From Candidatus Rifleibacteriota bacterium (GTDB taxonomy: Bacteria > Muiribacteriota > Ozemobacteria > Ozemobacterales > Ozemobacteraceae): a stretch of 6,837 bases of DNA. The stretch is from contig JAQUZA010000170.1 of NCBI GenBank assembly GCA_028691595.1, positions 1 to 6,837 of the forward strand, given 5' to 3'. A program made the translations under genes and the position numbers. Positions 1 through 6,698 of the stretch are shown piece by piece; positions within the stretch are counted from its first letter, which is position 1, and every line of letters starts with the position of its first letter. The notes beneath the pieces are model-generated. The model saw only the letters and a program-made list of their open reading frames with translations, ran no database searches and had not been told where the DNA came from.

Positions 1-146
1 GTGACCAACGCTCGAGCATTTTTGATGCCGATGCTGGTATCTCTTTAAACGACAAGTTCGTCAAGGTGGTTTCATGGTATGACAATGAGTGGGGCTACAG
101 CAACCGCGTTGTTGACCTTGTTCTTTATATGGCGAGCAAAAAGTAA
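1..146 (+). CDS. gap: Glyceraldehyde-3-phosphate dehydrogenase, C-terminal end (5' partial)
   Basis: Only the last 47 codons are present; the first complete codon begins at base 3 and the stop TAA is at 144-146. The visible peptide contains SIFDADAGISLND, FVKVVSWYDNEWGYSNRVVDL and a short lysine-rich end. This is the very conserved C-terminal part of phosphorylating type I GAPDH, where the WYDNEWGYS segment packs against the active site and NAD pocket. The enzyme oxidises glyceraldehyde-3-phosphate to 1,3-bisphosphoglycerate in the cytoplasm, using NAD and phosphate. The catalytic cysteine and Rossmann domain lie upstream of the window. It is followed by an intrinsic terminator and then pgk, the enzyme that consumes its product. 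Identity is clear despite the short length. Confidence 0.97.
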   Translation, partial: DQRSSIFDADAGISLNDKFVKVVSWYDNEWGYSNRVVDLVLYMASKK

Positions 147-175
147 AAGGCTCAAAATAAACTTTGAATACCGAG

Positions 176-215
176 CAGGGAACCTGACAATACGGGTTCC
201 CTGTTTTTCTTTTTT
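176..215 (+). terminator. Rho-independent terminator after gap
   Basis: A perfect 9-bp inverted repeat, CAGGGAACC (176-184) and GGTTCCCTG (195-203), encloses a 10-base loop. It is followed at once by TTTTTCTTTTTT (204-215). This is a textbook intrinsic terminator, starting 30 bases after the gap stop codon. It should end most transcripts from gap, or attenuate read-through into pgk. Confidence 0.93.
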
Positions 216-219
216 CGGT

Positions 220-225
220 TATAAT
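220..225 (+). promoter_or_regulatory. Possible -10 element of a pgk-tpiA promoter
   Basis: A perfect TATAAT lies at 220-225, just after the T-run of the gap terminator and 30 bases before the pgk start codon. It would give a leader of about 24 bases containing the strong ribosome site. No good -35 box is present at the standard distance, since bases 197-202 read TTCCCT inside the terminator stem. The site is therefore a candidate only. T/A-rich sequence after a terminator can produce such a hexamer by chance. Confidence 0.35.
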
Positions 226-244
226 TTTTCTCTCAACCCCCGAC

Positions 245-250
245 AGGAGG
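245..250 (+). promoter_or_regulatory. Ribosome binding site that fixes the pgk start
   Basis: A perfect AGGAGG lies 5 bases before the ATG at 256. It decides the pgk start. The same frame is open back to an ATG at 79, but that extension would run through the end of gap and the terminator, and the Pgk family begins near this methionine. Confidence 0.93.
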
Positions 251-255
251 CATAC

Positions 256-1467
256 ATGTTTCGAACCATCAAAGATATAAGTTTTTCAGGGCGCAAAGTT
301 CTGATTCGCGTTGACTTTAACGTTCCGCTTGACGAAAACCTTAACATCACCGACGATACCCGTATAAGAATGGCTGTTCCCACCATCAAACACATCATCG
401 ACAATGGTGGCCGGGCGATTCTCATGAGCCATCTGGGTCGACCCAAGGGCGGCCCGGTTGCCAAATACTCTTTAAAATCGCTGGTCAGCCACCTCGGCAA
501 GCTTCTCGACAAGCAGGTTCATTTTGCCGAAGACTGCATCGGGGAAAAGGCAGAGTCGGTAGTGAACTCCCTGAAAAACGGTGAAGTCGCTCTGCTCGAG
601 AATCTTCGTTTTCACAGCGAAGAAGAAAAGAACGACCCGACCTTTGCCAAGGCTCTGGCATCTCTTGGCGAAATTTTCGTCAGCGATGCTTTTGGTACTG
701 CGCATCGTGCTCATGCCTCAACCGCAGGCATTGCCGACACATTGCCCGCCTATGCCGGCTTTTTGATGGAAAAGGAAATCAATTATCTCAGTAAGGTTAC
801 CACTTCGCCCGATCGCCCGCTGGTCGCCATCATGGGTGGTGCCAAGGTCAGCGACAAGATTCTGGTGATCGAAAACCTTCTTGAGAAGGTAGATTCACTG
901 CTGATTGGCGGCGGCATGGCTTTTACATTTCTGAAAGCTCAGGGGCACAACATTGGCAAGTCTCTGTGCGAAGCCGACAAACTTGATCTCGCCCTCAAAC
1001 TTATCGAAAAAGCCAAAGCTTCGGGTCGCAAACTGCTGCTGCCGGTTGACGTGGTAACTGCCACAGAAATTAAAGAAGGCACCAGCACCAAAACCGTCGA
1101 TATCGAGCATATTCCTGACAACGAACTGGGTCTTGATATCGGCCCCAAAACTATCGCAGCTTTTGCTGCCGAGCTTAAAACAGCTAAGACCGTTCTCTGG
1201 AACGGGCCGATGGGCGTATTCGAAACCAAACCATTTGACGTGGGCACCCGCAAGATTGCTGAACTGCTGGCCGACCTCAAGGCAACAACCGTTGTTGGTG
1301 GTGGGGATTCAGTTGCAGCAGTGGAACAAATGGGCGCTGCCGATAAGGTTTCGCACGTCTCGACCGGTGGTGGCGCCTGCCTCGAATTTCTTGAAGGCCA
1401 GACTTTGCCCGGCATCGAAATTTTTTCACGAAACATCAATAACCTCACGCAGGGAGCAGGAAAATGA
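256..1467 (+). CDS. pgk: Phosphoglycerate kinase
   Basis: The 403-residue product is of normal length for a bacterial phosphoglycerate kinase. This cytoplasmic enzyme moves the acyl phosphate of 1,3-bisphosphoglycerate to ADP, giving ATP and 3-phosphoglycerate. The N-domain shows the signature RVDFNVP (18-24), the substrate-binding DDTRI with Arg36, SHLGRP (58-63), ENLRF with Arg118, and DAFGTAHRAHAST with Arg151. The C-domain nucleotide site shows GGAKVSDK (194-201), GGGMAFTF (218-225), WNGPMGVFE (315-323), GGGDSVAA (348-355) and the closing STGGGACLEFLEG (369-381). No key residue is missing. The start at 256 is set by AGGAGG and by family alignment; a longer frame from 79 is not credible. 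The stop overlaps the tpiA start as ATGA, indicating translational coupling. It lies downstream of gap but is separated from it by a terminator. Confidence 0.99.
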   Translation: MFRTIKDISFSGRKVLIRVDFNVPLDENLNITDDTRIRMAVPTIKHIIDNGGRAILMSHLGRPKGGPVAKYSLKSLVSHLGKLLDKQVHFAEDCIGEKAESVVNSLKNGEVALLENLRFHSEEEKNDPTFAKALASLGEIFVSDAFGTAHRAHASTAGIADTLPAYAGFLMEKEINYLSKVTTSPDRPLVAIMGGAKVSDKILVIENLLEKVDSLLIGGGMAFTFLKAQGHNIGKSLCEADKLDLALKLIEKAKASGRKLLLPVDVVTATEIKEGTSTKTVDIEHIPDNELGLDIGPKTIAAFAAELKTAKTVLWNGPMGVFETKPFDVGTRKIAELLADLKATTVVGGGDSVAAVEQMGAADKVSHVSTGGGACLEFLEGQTLPGIEIFSRNINNLTQGAGK

Positions 1468-2216
1468 GCCGACGACCTTTAATAGCCGCCAACTGGAAAA
1501 TGCACAAAACAACGCAGGAAGCAAAGTCATTCATGGCCGAGCTGCTGCCGAAAATCGCCGATCTGAAAGATGTCGACGTTCTGGTCTGCCCACCTTTCAC
1601 TCTTATCAATGCAGTCGATGAAGGCCGCGAAGGCAGTCAGGTGCTGCTGGGTGCCCAGAATATGTATTTTGAAGAAAAGGGTGCTTTTACCGGTGAGATT
1701 TCTCCGGCCATGCTCAAGGATCTGCACTGCGAATTCGTCATTCTTGGCCATTCAGAACGACGCGGAATTTTTGGCGAAACCGACGAACTAATCAACAAAA
1801 AAGTTCTTATCGCTTTTGCCAATGGCCTGATTCCGGTCTTGTGCGTGGGCGAAAAACTCGAAGAACGCGAAAAAAATCTTACCGATCAGGTTATTCTCAA
1901 CCAGCTCGAGAAGAATCTTAAAGGTGTATCTGAGCAGCATATGCGCGGCATAGTCATTGCGTACGAGCCCATATGGGCAATTGGCACCGGCAAGAATGCC
2001 ACAACCAAAGATGCCAAAGATGCGATTTCTCTGATCCGTGAATTCATTCACAGCCGCTTTGGCAGCGAAACAGCCGGCAAGGTGCGCATTCTTTACGGTG
2101 GTTCTGTAAAACCTGAAAACGTCAGCACTTACATGGAGCAGGAAGGCATAGACGGCGCGTTGGTTGGCGGAGCCAGCCTTGAAGCCGATTCTTTTGCAAA
2201 ATTGACCAGGTTCTGA
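1464..2216 (+). CDS. tpiA: Triosephosphate isomerase
   Basis: The 250-residue product has the usual length of bacterial TIM and interconverts dihydroxyacetone phosphate and glyceraldehyde-3-phosphate in the cytoplasm as a (beta/alpha)8 barrel. All catalytic parts are visible: AANWKMHK with Asn10 and Lys12, GHSERR with the electrophile His96, and the general base Glu168 in AYEPIWAIGTGK, whose WAIGTGK (171-177) is the flexible loop 6. The phosphate-binding YGGSVKPEN (211-219) and GALVGGASL (231-239) follow. The ATG overlaps the pgk stop codon by four bases, and GGGAG at 1452-1456 inside the pgk end can serve as ribosome site with a 7-base spacer. Expression is therefore probably coupled to pgk. 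The gene is followed by a hairpin terminator that closes the glycolytic unit. Nothing unusual is seen in the protein. Confidence 0.99.
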   Translation: MSRRPLIAANWKMHKTTQEAKSFMAELLPKIADLKDVDVLVCPPFTLINAVDEGREGSQVLLGAQNMYFEEKGAFTGEISPAMLKDLHCEFVILGHSERRGIFGETDELINKKVLIAFANGLIPVLCVGEKLEEREKNLTDQVILNQLEKNLKGVSEQHMRGIVIAYEPIWAIGTGKNATTKDAKDAISLIREFIHSRFGSETAGKVRILYGGSVKPENVSTYMEQEGIDGALVGGASLEADSFAKLTRF

Positions 2217-2232
2217 TCCGTTCAGGTTTAAC

Positions 2233-2297
2233 AAAGGGCCGCTGAGAAGGCCCTGTGTCGACGCAAGTCACCCAGGCCCTTCTCAACGGCTCTTTTT
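2233..2297 (+). terminator. Long imperfect hairpin terminator after tpiA
   Basis: Bases 2233-2255 (AAAGGGCCGCTGAGAAGG and on) pair with 2273-2295. The main arm GCCGCTGAGAAGG (2238-2250) matches CCTTCTCAACGGC (2278-2290) with one C-A mismatch. An inner CCTG/CAGG extension lies past a C-C mismatch, leaving a loop of 17 bases. TCTTTTT (2291-2297) follows and also pairs partly with the leading AAAG. It starts 17 bases after the tpiA stop and should end the pgk-tpiA transcript. Confidence 0.85.
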
Positions 2298-2325
2298 GAT
2301 TTAAAAACCGACCTGCTTTTTCTGC

Positions 2326-2354
2326 TGTACAGCCCTGCGGCTATGGGTTAAAAT
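2326..2354 (+). promoter_or_regulatory. Candidate sigma-70-type promoter for the kinase operon
   Basis: TGTACA (2326-2331, four of six matches to TTGACA) is separated by exactly 17 bases from TAAAAT (2349-2354, five of six matches to TATAAT). Transcription would begin near 2361, only about 8 bases before the kinase ATG at 2369. The messenger would be nearly leaderless, which agrees with the absence of a Shine-Dalgarno sequence there. It is placed between the tpiA terminator and the first gene of the next unit, as expected. The call rests on consensus matching alone. Confidence 0.45.
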
Positions 2355-2365
2355 GGTTCTTAACC
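2346..2365 (+). repeat. Short palindrome over the kinase promoter and start
   Basis: GGTTAA (2346-2351) and TTAACC (2360-2365) form a perfect inverted repeat with an 8-base spacer. A competing hairpin, TGGTT (2354-2358) with AACCA (2362-2366), overlaps the right arm. The palindrome covers the proposed -10 box and start site, where a repressor would bind, and ends three bases before the ATG. It could be an operator or a small hairpin that affects initiation. At six bases per arm it may also be chance. Confidence 0.35.
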
Positions 2366-2368
2366 AGT

Positions 2369-4063
2369 ATGGGAATCCGCCTTAAAATAGCTCTTGGTTT
2401 TGCGTTGCTGACGATCGTCGTTGTCTCGGTCGTCTCTTTCTGGGCTGCACAAAGCCTTGGATTTTCGCTCGACAGCTCTGACCTGAGCAAGCTGGAAACC
2501 ATCAAGGAACAGTTGCTGGCGAGTCTGTTCGAAGAGCAGCGCGACCTCGATCAGTTGGCTGTTCAAACTGCTGCAGCCCTTGTTGACACTGGTTTTATGA
2601 CCCGGAAGAACAATCTCAGGCAACGACAGGCTGAAACGATTAAATCAGCATTGAGCGCTGACTGGCTCGAAGTTTATAAAGATTCAGAGCCATTGATATT
2701 TGCTCAGTCTACCTTCAAAATCCCCGATATAAGAAGGGGCCTGCCGGTGCGCATTGCTGATTCCGGGCCATATTCGTATCGAGGCTACCTGTTTTCACAA
2801 ACCAGGCTGCCGCAGAATTCTCAGCTTACTCTTTGCCTCGCCCGGCTGCCCCTGCTCAAAAATTTCACCCATGACTTTTTCTGCATTTTTGATGCTGCCG
2901 GCATATTGATTAAACGCGGCCCGGCCCCTGAATTGAGTATTCTCAAGCAAATGCAGAGCGAAAACGTTACTCACCAGTTAAAAATAGGTGAAGACATGTA
3001 CCGCATCAGGATTTTCAAAATCGCCGGTGACCTGAGGGTTCTTACCGGCTATCCTGCCCAGCGCGCCACCCTTTCCCGCAGCCTGGTCGATCAGTTGATG
3101 CTCAGACTGGCAATTCTTGAAGTTGTCGGGCTTCTGCTTCTTGGTTTTTTTCTTGGCAGAAAACTTTTTGCACCACTCGGAGCTCTGCGACATGGCATCG
3201 AACAGGTTGCTGACGGGCACTGGAAAGAAATTCCCCTCAACAAGCCGCCAATGCAAAACAGCGGTGACGAGATTGAGAACGTCGCCCTGAGCTTCAATCG
3301 CATGGTCAGAGAGCTCTCTTCAGCACAAACAAGGTTGATCGACGTACAGAAAGAGCTGGCAAAAAAAGACAAGATGGCTGCCCTTGGTCGTTTTTCAGCA
3401 GGCATCGCGCATGAAATCAATAACCCCCTCGGAACCATTCTTGTTACTGCCAGCATGTTGAAAGAAGCTGCAGCGGCCGGCAAGCAGGTTCCACCCGAAG
3501 ATTTTGATGCTATTCTCGATGAAGTCAGGCGTTGCCGCGATATAATTGCCACCCTGCGCACCTATACCGGCCGAACCCAGCCTCAGCTTATAAAAATGAA
3601 TTTCTCAGAGCTCATGCGACAGATTTCTGATTTTCTTGAGAACGAGGCCAGCTTCAAGGATCTGCTGATAAACATTTCGCTGCCTGATCAGCCAGACAGA
3701 AAAGTGCTGGCCGACATCAAGGCCATGTATCAGGTTTTTAACAATCTGGTAAAGAATTCTGCCGAAGCCATGAGCGATATGCCCGAAAAAAGGTTGAATC
3801 TTATCGCCGAGATCATGTCAGATCATTTCATAATAAAGATTCAAGACTATGGGCGTGGCTTTGAGTGCCTGCCCGAACATATTTTTGAACCACTGTTCAC
3901 TACCAAACCACAGGGAACCGGCCTCGGGCTGATTATCTGCCAGGCGATCATCGATGGTCATCATGGCCGTATCGAAGCCACCCGACTGGAAAACAGCATT
4001 ACCGAGTTCAGTATCATGCTGCCTTTTGCAGAACCAGACACGCTATCAAAAGAGGAGAAATAG
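2369..4063 (+). CDS. Membrane sensor histidine kinase, NtrB/AtoS-like
   Basis: This is a 564-residue inner-membrane kinase. A first membrane helix (about 7-29) is followed by an extracytoplasmic domain (about 30-243) with no motif I can name. Its FCIFDAAGILIKRG stretch (171-184) resembles the strand-turn of Cache-type sensor folds (inference). A second helix (about 245-263) leads to a HAMP-like region (264-318) and a short coiled coil. The dimerisation/phosphoacceptor box is GRFSAGIAHEINNPLG, with His348. The ATPase domain shows the N box NNLVKNSAEAM (Asn459 and Asn463), G1 as DYGRG (493-497), the F box FEPLFTTK (506-513) and G2 as GTGLGL (516-521), so it looks active. It would autophosphorylate and pass phosphate to Asp54 of the adjacent regulator. 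ATG 2369 is the first possible start after an in-frame stop at 2297. It has no Shine-Dalgarno sequence, but the membrane helix begins at once, as expected of a true N-terminus. The stimulus is unknown. Confidence 0.95.
   Translation: MGIRLKIALGFALLTIVVVSVVSFWAAQSLGFSLDSSDLSKLETIKEQLLASLFEEQRDLDQLAVQTAAALVDTGFMTRKNNLRQRQAETIKSALSADWLEVYKDSEPLIFAQSTFKIPDIRRGLPVRIADSGPYSYRGYLFSQTRLPQNSQLTLCLARLPLLKNFTHDFFCIFDAAGILIKRGPAPELSILKQMQSENVTHQLKIGEDMYRIRIFKIAGDLRVLTGYPAQRATLSRSLVDQLMLRLAILEVVGLLLLGFFLGRKLFAPLGALRHGIEQVADGHWKEIPLNKPPMQNSGDEIENVALSFNRMVRELSSAQTRLIDVQKELAKKDKMAALGRFSAGIAHEINNPLGTILVTASMLKEAAAAGKQVPPEDFDAILDEVRRCRDIIATLRTYTGRTQPQLIKMNFSELMRQISDFLENEASFKDLLINISLPDQPDRKVLADIKAMYQVFNNLVKNSAEAMSDMPEKRLNLIAEIMSDHFIIKIQDYGRGFECLPEHIFEPLFTTKPQGTGLGLIICQAIIDGHHGRIEATRLENSITEFSIMLPFAEPDTLSKEEK
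4053..4057 (+). promoter_or_regulatory. Ribosome binding site of the response regulator
   Basis: AGGAG lies inside the last codons of the kinase gene, 6 bases before ATG 4064 and 9 bases before the second ATG at 4067. Either methionine could be used, a difference of one residue. The kinase stop TAG directly abuts the first ATG, so the two proteins are translated from one messenger. Confidence 0.85.
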
Positions 4064-5407
4064 ATGATGAAGGGTCATATAGTTTTGATCGATGACGAGC
4101 TTAAGCTCCTGCAGGCCTTAAAACGGGCACTCGAAATCGAAGGCTATGATATTTATGATTTTTCTGACCCGCAGAAAGGCCTTGATTTCATAACCAGTCG
4201 GGAAATAGATCTGGTTGTTTCTGATATCCGTATGAGCGGTATGTCAGGGATCGATCTTCTTGGTAAAATCAGAAAAATGAAACCCGATCTGCCATGCATC
4301 CTTATGACTGCATACTCTTCAGTCGAAACCGCTGTGACCGCAATCAAGCTCGGGGCAAGAGATTATCTTCTTAAACCTTTTGAACTGGCTGATTTCAAGC
4401 AGGCTATCAAGCAGGCTCTTTCGAGTCGGGGCGGCAATTCAAGAAACGCCATTCCCTCGAAAACAATCATCGGAAATTCTGAGCCAATGCAGAAGATTCA
4501 CAAACTGATCGCCAACATATCTGACACCAGCAGCACAGTTTTAATCAGTGGCGAAAGTGGCACCGGCAAAGAAATGGTTGCCAGAGCCATTCACGAGCAT
4601 TCCATGCGCAGCGAAAAGGCTTTTGTACCCGTTAACTGCAGCACTATTCCCGAACAATTGTTTGAAAGCGAAATGTTCGGGCACAAAAAGGGGAGCTTTA
4701 CCAACGCCTTTAACGACAAGCACGGTCTTTTCAAAGAGGCCGAGGGCGGCACACTTTTTCTCGACGAAATAGGCGACCTGCCTGTCTCAAACCAGGCAAA
4801 GCTGCTGCGTGTTCTTCAGGACGGCAGCTTTAAAACAGTCGGCTCAAACCAGCAGCTTCAGGCAGATGTAAGAATTATTGCAGCAACCAACAAAGTTCTG
4901 GGCAAAGAAGTCCAAAGCGGCAATTTCCGTGAAGACCTGCTTTACAGAATTAATGTTGTCGAAATAGAGCTGCCACCTCTGCGTGCACGCCGTTCAGACA
5001 TCAGGGAACTGAGCGAATTCTTCATTAATTTTTATTCTATGCGTCATTCACGTGATATTTCGGGGTTCGACGACAGCTTTTTGCAGGCATTGAATAATTA
5101 TGACTGGCCCGGCAACGTTCGCCAGCTGGAAAACTGTATCGAACGTTCAATAATTATGAAAAGAAGCGGTCAATTGACTGCGGCTGATCTTAGTCTGCCG
5201 GCGGAGAACGAGATTGCAGGCATCTCACTCGATGGCGGGCAGGGCCTGCCGCTAGATCAAACCATTGAAAGAATAGAAGAAAACCTCATTCTTCAGGCCC
5301 TCGATGCCTGCGGCTGGAACTATTCAAAAGCAGCGGCTACCCTGGGTGTCACCAGGCAGAATCTTCATTATAAATTAAAAAAGTATGGGATTAAAAAGGA
5401 TGATTGA
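4064..5407 (+). CDS. NtrC-family sigma-54-dependent response regulator
   Basis: The 447-residue cytoplasmic regulator has three domains. The receiver (about 4-120) has the acidic pair Asp10/Asp11, phosphoacceptor Asp54 in VVSDIRM, Thr82 and Lys104 in LLKPF. The AAA+ domain (about 135-365) has Walker A GESGTGKE (163-170), Walker B TLFLDEIGDL (230-239), ATN (274-276), FREDLLYRINV with the probable arginine fingers Arg289 and Arg295, and WPGNVRQLE (348-356). The C-terminal Fis-type helix-turn-helix (about 408-443) includes YSKAAATLGVTRQNLHYKLKKYGI, split across recognition and support helices. Such proteins bind upstream enhancers, form ATP-hydrolysing rings and remodel sigma-54 RNA polymerase. 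One oddity: the sigma-54 contact loop reads GSFTNA (210-215) rather than GAFTGA. The gene abuts its kinase, and its 3' end overlaps the next gene by up to 23 bases. The family assignment is very secure; the target promoters are unknown. Confidence 0.97.
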   Translation: MMKGHIVLIDDELKLLQALKRALEIEGYDIYDFSDPQKGLDFITSREIDLVVSDIRMSGMSGIDLLGKIRKMKPDLPCILMTAYSSVETAVTAIKLGARDYLLKPFELADFKQAIKQALSSRGGNSRNAIPSKTIIGNSEPMQKIHKLIANISDTSSTVLISGESGTGKEMVARAIHEHSMRSEKAFVPVNCSTIPEQLFESEMFGHKKGSFTNAFNDKHGLFKEAEGGTLFLDEIGDLPVSNQAKLLRVLQDGSFKTVGSNQQLQADVRIIAATNKVLGKEVQSGNFREDLLYRINVVEIELPPLRARRSDIRELSEFFINFYSMRHSRDISGFDDSFLQALNNYDWPGNVRQLENCIERSIIMKRSGQLTAADLSLPAENEIAGISLDGGQGLPLDQTIERIEENLILQALDACGWNYSKAAATLGVTRQNLHYKLKKYGIKKDD

Positions 5408-6653
5408 AACGTTGCTGTTTAAGCTTCTGAAATACAACCGCAAGCTTGTGACAATTGTCTTGATCCTGCTGTTGCTTTTCAGTGCCTCAGAAACCCCTGC
5501 GGAATCATCGCCGCAGAACTATACTATTCAGCGACTGGACGGCAGGCTGGTTGTGTTTTTCGAATCATCATGGGCTCTCGATGAAATCGTTTTACCTTCT
5601 GTCAGTTCTGATTTATGGGGTCAAAACCTCGAATGCTGTGCAGCAATGATAGAAACAGCGGGCAAACAACTGATAGGTTCAGTGTCGCCTCAAGCTTCAG
5701 GCATGCGGTTCAATCCCACCGGTGTTGCCAGCGACTCGATTGTGATAACACCTCTCATCGTGGTTGCTGCTACGACTGCCGGCAAAGAAAAAGGCAGAAT
5801 TTTTTTCCGGGGAGTTGCTGCGGAAGTTCGTGCGCTCGAGAACGAAATATCTGAGCTGGCAGGCAGAGTTTCAGATTTTCAGAGGCAGAATCGCTGTTTT
5901 TCTTGCCACACAGCTTTGCCCATGGCAATGGTTTATCGCAATGCTTCAGCCATTGGGCTGAATATCGACCATGAAAAAATTCTGGAAATCGGCCGGCAGA
6001 TATCGGCGCTGCAACTTGGTGACGGCTCGTTCTTTTTCCCGCTTCAGCCTGCCTATGGGCGCATCATGACCACCCTGTGCGCTGGCGCAATAATGGCTGT
6101 GATAAGTGACTTTTCATCTGAATTCATTTTTAACCTGAAGAAAATTCTGCCTCTTCTTGCGGAATGGCGGGTCGAAAATGGGCCAACCAGTTCAGATTTC
6201 TTTTTAAGACCTCTTTTTATCGGTCAGCCCACTGCTGCCTTTTTTGAAGCCATCATTATCAGCACGATTTATTTCAGGTCATTCGCCGAGCCTGAAGGCG
6301 AACCTGACGAGACTTTAAGGCTACGCCTGGTGGAGCTGAGCAGATGGGCCGACACCATGAAATCTGAACCAGTTCATCGGCGTATCGTTATTATGATGGG
6401 CATGCCGCTGTTGTTTCAATTCAGCCATGATGCAAGGCCAGCTATAGTAAGGGAATTGAAAGAAATTCTTATGATTGAACCCGAAGGTCGCAGACGTGAT
6501 ATCAGAGTGATCGCTCAATCACTGCTTTCACAAATCAGCCCGGAAGTTGTCGCAAACATAAAACCGGCCGGCCAGGCGCAAAGCCTTGCCGATGAAATAT
6601 GGGGCTGCCTGGAAAGCATAATTTCAGCCCGAAGCAAATTGCAGAAAAATTAG
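5385..6653 (+). CDS. Exported protein with one c-type heme motif and a toroid-like helical region
   Basis: The 422-residue product (longest reading) has a basic stretch and the hydrophobic core VTIVLILLLLFSA (22-34), then a polar SETPAESS. This is a signal peptide with probable cleavage near residue 39, placing the protein in the periplasm. A beta-rich N-terminal part (about 45-145) and a short heptad-like helix (about 146-168) lead to CFSCHTALP (171-179). This is a canonical CxxCH site for covalent heme c, with His175 as proximal ligand. The rest is mainly helical and includes ISALQLGDGSFFFP (206-219). The Q-x-x-DGS pattern occurs in alpha/alpha-toroid (prenyltransferase/squalene-cyclase-like) folds, some of which carry a CxxCH upstream; this relation is inference. 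The start is unclear: ATG 5385, ATG 5400 or TTG 5412, all inside or just past the regulator's end and none with a well-spaced ribosome site (AAGGA is at 5396-5400). Its position implies co-transcription and translational coupling with the regulator. I cannot name a reaction for it. Confidence 0.7.
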   Translation: MGLKRMIETLLFKLLKYNRKLVTIVLILLLLFSASETPAESSPQNYTIQRLDGRLVVFFESSWALDEIVLPSVSSDLWGQNLECCAAMIETAGKQLIGSVSPQASGMRFNPTGVASDSIVITPLIVVAATTAGKEKGRIFFRGVAAEVRALENEISELAGRVSDFQRQNRCFSCHTALPMAMVYRNASAIGLNIDHEKILEIGRQISALQLGDGSFFFPLQPAYGRIMTTLCAGAIMAVISDFSSEFIFNLKKILPLLAEWRVENGPTSSDFFLRPLFIGQPTAAFFEAIIISTIYFRSFAEPEGEPDETLRLRLVELSRWADTMKSEPVHRRIVIMMGMPLLFQFSHDARPAIVRELKEILMIEPEGRRRDIRVIAQSLLSQISPEVVANIKPAGQAQSLADEIWGCLESIISARSKLQKN

Positions 6654-6698
6654 AGTTTTTCGCAAAAAAAAGCTGAACAGCTGCCGATAAAGAAACGA

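Noticed and set aside
79..255. N-terminal extension of pgk to an ATG at 79 (462 residues)
   Set aside because: It runs out of frame over the conserved end of gap and through the terminator. The family start and the perfect AGGAGG both support ATG 256.
939..1448. Minus-strand open frame of 169 residues inside pgk
   Set aside because: It is the mirror of a conserved coding gene, is rich in serine and proline from reverse-complement codons, and has no recognisable motif or ribosome site.
1981..1996. TGGCACCGGCAAGAATGC in tpiA as a sigma-54-like site
   Set aside because: It encodes the conserved loop 6 GTGKN of the isomerase, and the -12 element is not at the right distance.
1788..2234. Minus-strand open frame of 148 residues over tpiA and its downstream flank
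   Set aside because: It lies almost entirely antisense to the intact tpiA, begins inside the spacer before the terminator, and shows no plausible protein motif.
3091..3561. Minus-strand open frame of 156 residues inside the kinase gene
   Set aside because: It is a shadow of the HAMP and histidine-box coding region, with no family features.
6574..6590. Possible sigma-54 (-24/-12) promoter AGGCGCAAAGCCTTGCC before the last gene
   Set aside because: The GG and GC elements are one base too far apart (11 bases between them instead of 10), and sigma-54 promoters tolerate this poorly. It also lies within coding sequence. No GG-N10-GC was found in 2217-2368 or 6654-6698.
6664..6682. Hairpin AGCTGAACAGCT next to a run of eight A, which reads as a terminator on the minus strand
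   Set aside because: The stem is only 4-5 bp, there is no minus-strand gene for it to serve, and there is no T-run on the plus-strand side.
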